From Alkalibacillus silvisoli (GTDB lineage Bacteria; Bacillota; Bacilli; Bacillales; Alkalibacillaceae): 64,000 nucleotides of DNA. Below are positions 62,269-64,000 of the stretch, in pieces (the stretch's first letter is position 1; every line of letters begins with the position of its first letter). The stretch is taken from contig NZ_BAAACZ010000009.1 of NCBI RefSeq assembly GCF_039521975.1, positions 248,001-312,000 on the forward strand. The letters run 5' to 3'. A model generated the notes under the pieces. That model did not search any database, was not told the origin of the DNA, and was given only the letters and a program-made list of their open reading frames with translations. The position numbers were made by a program, and so were the translations under genes.

Positions 62269-63330
62269 ATGGAGAAAATTAATCGATTAAGAGAAAAACT
62301 TAAAAACCATGACCTTGATGCAATGTTGATTACGAGTGGACAAAACCGACGTTATATGACAGGTTTTACGGGTACTGCAGGGGTTGTCTTACTAACTCAT
62401 GAAAAAGCGATCTTTATAACTGACTTCCGTTATACAGTTCAAGCGGAAGATCAAGTAGAAGGTTATGAAATTGTTGAACATAAAGGGCCAATCCATCAAG
62501 AAGTTTCAGATCAAGTAGAAAAGTTAGGCGTTAAAAGACTAGGTTTTGAAAAGGAACATGTCACCTATCAGACATTCGAAACATATGAAAAAGCACTAAA
62601 ATGCGAATTTATACCTGTTTCAAGTCTAGTAGAACAGCTTCGTTTAGTGAAGACAGATGCTGAGATTAAAATACTTAAAGAAGCAGCTAAGATTGCTGAT
62701 GCTGCATTTGAACATATTCAAACAGTTATTAAACCAGGTGTTAAAGAAATTGAGGTATCTAATGAATTAGAGTTCTTTATGAGAAAGCAAGGGGCTGTCT
62801 CATCATCATTTGATATCATTGTTGCCTCAGGCTATCGTTCTGCATTACCACACGGTGTTGCCTCAGAGAAAGTCATTGAGTCAGGTGAATTAGTTACATT
62901 AGACTTTGGTGCGCTTTATAAAGGATATTGTTCTGACATGACGAGAACTTTTGCGGTTGGTCAAATTAATGATGAGTTAAAAGAAATCTATGATACTGTA
63001 CTTCAAGCGCAAATTCGTGGTATGGATGGCATTAAAGCTGGTATGACTGGTAAAGAGGCTGATGCTTTAACACGTGATTACATTAAAGAGAAAGGCTTTG
63101 GAGAATACTTTGGTCATTCAACAGGACATGGTTTAGGGATGGATGTACATGAAGGGCCATCTTTGTCTTTTAAGAGTGATACAGTCTTAGAGTCAGGTAT
63201 GGTTGTAACAGTCGAACCAGGGATCTATGTGCCAAATGTTGGAGGTTGCCGTATTGAAGATGATACAGTCGTAACTGAAAATGGTAATGAGCGCCTAACA
63301 TTCTCAACTAAAGAATTAATCACACTATAG
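62269..63330 (+). CDS. yqhT: Xaa-Pro aminopeptidase / M24 peptidase YqhT
   Basis: A 353-residue M24 peptidase with an N-terminal creatinase-like domain (1-125) and the pita-bread catalytic domain. Metal ligands: Asp residues in LDFGALYKGYCSDMTRTF, His in GHGLGMDVHEGP, Glu in TVEPGIY and Glu in CRIEDD. It cleaves X-Pro bonds in small peptides. Next to aroQ with one base between. Confidence 0.95.
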   Translation: MEKINRLREKLKNHDLDAMLITSGQNRRYMTGFTGTAGVVLLTHEKAIFITDFRYTVQAEDQVEGYEIVEHKGPIHQEVSDQVEKLGVKRLGFEKEHVTYQTFETYEKALKCEFIPVSSLVEQLRLVKTDAEIKILKEAAKIADAAFEHIQTVIKPGVKEIEVSNELEFFMRKQGAVSSSFDIIVASGYRSALPHGVASEKVIESGELVTLDFGALYKGYCSDMTRTFAVGQINDELKEIYDTVLQAQIRGMDGIKAGMTGKEADALTRDYIKEKGFGEYFGHSTGHGLGMDVHEGPSLSFKSDTVLESGMVVTVEPGIYVPNVGGCRIEDDTVVTENGNERLTFSTKELITL

Positions 63331-63358
63331 AAATGTTTGTTATAGGAGGAGTAATGAT

Positions 63359-63916
63359 ATGATTTCAGTAAACGATTTTAAAACGGGACTAACAATTGAG
63401 TTGGAAGGTTCGATCTGGCAAGTAATGGAATTCCAACATGTTAAGCCTGGTAAAGGTTCAGCGTTTGTGCGTTCTAAATTAAGAAATTTAGAAAATGGAA
63501 ATTTACAAGAGAAGACATTCCGTGCAGGTGAGAAAGTTAATAAAGCACACTTAGAGCGCCGTCAAATGCAATATTTATATGAATCAGGTGAAAACCATAC
63601 GTTTATGGATATAGAAACATTTGATCAAATTGAAATCCCAGGCAGTAAAATTGAGTACGAATTAAACTTTCTATCAGAAGGTATACAAGTTTATGTCATG
63701 ATTTATGATGGTGACACATTAGGAATTGAACTTCCTAACAATGTGGAACTAGAAGTGGTAGAAACTGAACCAGGGATTAAAGGTGATACGGCTTCAGGAG
63801 GAACTAAGCCAGCGACTTTAGAGACAGGCTATACGGTTCAAGTGCCATTTTTCATTGATAAAGGTGAAAAGCTTGTTGTTAGCACTAGCGAAGGTAAATA
63901 CGTATCACGTGCTTAA
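63359..63916 (+). CDS. efp: Elongation factor P
   Basis: A 185-residue EF-P with the three beta domains and the loop KPGKGSAFVR; Lys32 at its tip is the residue modified in most bacteria. It relieves ribosome stalling at polyproline. The AGGAGG site lies 8 bases before the ATG. Confidence 0.98.
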   Translation: MISVNDFKTGLTIELEGSIWQVMEFQHVKPGKGSAFVRSKLRNLENGNLQEKTFRAGEKVNKAHLERRQMQYLYESGENHTFMDIETFDQIEIPGSKIEYELNFLSEGIQVYVMIYDGDTLGIELPNNVELEVVETEPGIKGDTASGGTKPATLETGYTVQVPFFIDKGEKLVVSTSEGKYVSRA

Positions 63917-63963
63917 TGTACTTACATTAGAAAACTATAGCCCTATGAACAGGCATATGCTTA

Positions 63964-63997
63964 AGGTCGATACTTTTATAGTGTCGGTCTTTTTTTA
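63964..63997 (+). terminator. Terminator after efp
   Basis: AGGTCGATAC (63964-63973) pairs with GTGTCGGTCT (63981-63990, several G-T pairs), then TTTTTTT. Confidence 0.8.
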
Positions 63998-64000
63998 TGG

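Noticed and set aside
1..64000. CRISPR array, prophage, transposase or defence island
   Set aside because: No regularly spaced repeats, integrase, capsid, terminase or transposase sequence seen on either strand.

Overview
The window is a low-GC Firmicutes chromosome segment from a member of the Bacillaceae. This rests on Bacillus-type gene order, strong GGAGG ribosome sites, a comG competence operon, sporulation genes yqfC/yqfD and a Bacillus-style sigma-A operon. Proteins such as PbpA, the lytic transglycosylase remnant and the MltG-like protein are rich in Asp and Glu. Together with a Na+/phosphate symporter gene this suggests, by inference only, a salt-tolerant relative of Halobacillus, Alkalibacillus or Oceanobacillus. 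The whole window follows the B. subtilis yqeZ to efp interval, with gains and losses.

Layout. 1-17 kb: NfeD (cut by the window edge), FloA, yqfC/yqfD, phoH, a shortened pgpH, ybeY, dgkA, era, yqzL, recO, ccpN, yqfL, dnaG, sigA, cccA, trmK, yqfO. 17-28 kb: guaB, a guanine riboswitch, guaA, ispH, the DEAD-box helicase gene, nfo, yqfT, a frameshifted lytic transglycosylase, yqfX, ispG, a second NfeD and a DUF1189 protein. 28-36.7 kb: Na/Pi symporter, a five-tRNA cluster, an SDR gene, sodA behind a SigB-type promoter, an MFS gene and pbpA. 36.7-45.6 kb: folate cyclo-ligase, a cysteine-poor L33, two small membrane proteins, rhomboid GluP, yqgQ, an LTA-synthase-like gene, a FetAB-like ABC exporter, yqgW/X/Y. 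45.7-50.3 kb: tRNA-Gln, comGA-GG on the minus strand, aroK. 50.4-64 kb: yqhG/yqhH, the glycine-riboswitch gcvT-gcvPA-gcvPB operon, yqhL, class II ribonucleotide reductase nrdJ with a complex control region, yqhP, yqhR, aroQ, yqhT, efp.

How the genes work together. Clusters cover translation and RNA maturation (era, ybeY, trmK, tRNAs, rpmG, efp), envelope organisation (FloA/NfeD, DgkA, PbpA, YqgS), replication and the housekeeping sigma factor (dnaG, sigA), purine synthesis (guaB/guaA), isoprenoids (ispG, ispH), gluconeogenesis control (ccpN/yqfL), competence (comG) and glycine breakdown (gcv).

I found no phage, transposase, CRISPR array or defence island. The most informative non-routine signals are: tandem NrdR-like boxes plus a perfect 16-bp inverted repeat over the nrdJ promoter; an AUU start codon for yqfD; a PgpH without its extracellular sensor domain; PhoP-like direct repeats ahead of the Na/Pi symporter; a SigB promoter ahead of sodA; and a degenerate interspersed repeat where glyQS normally sits.
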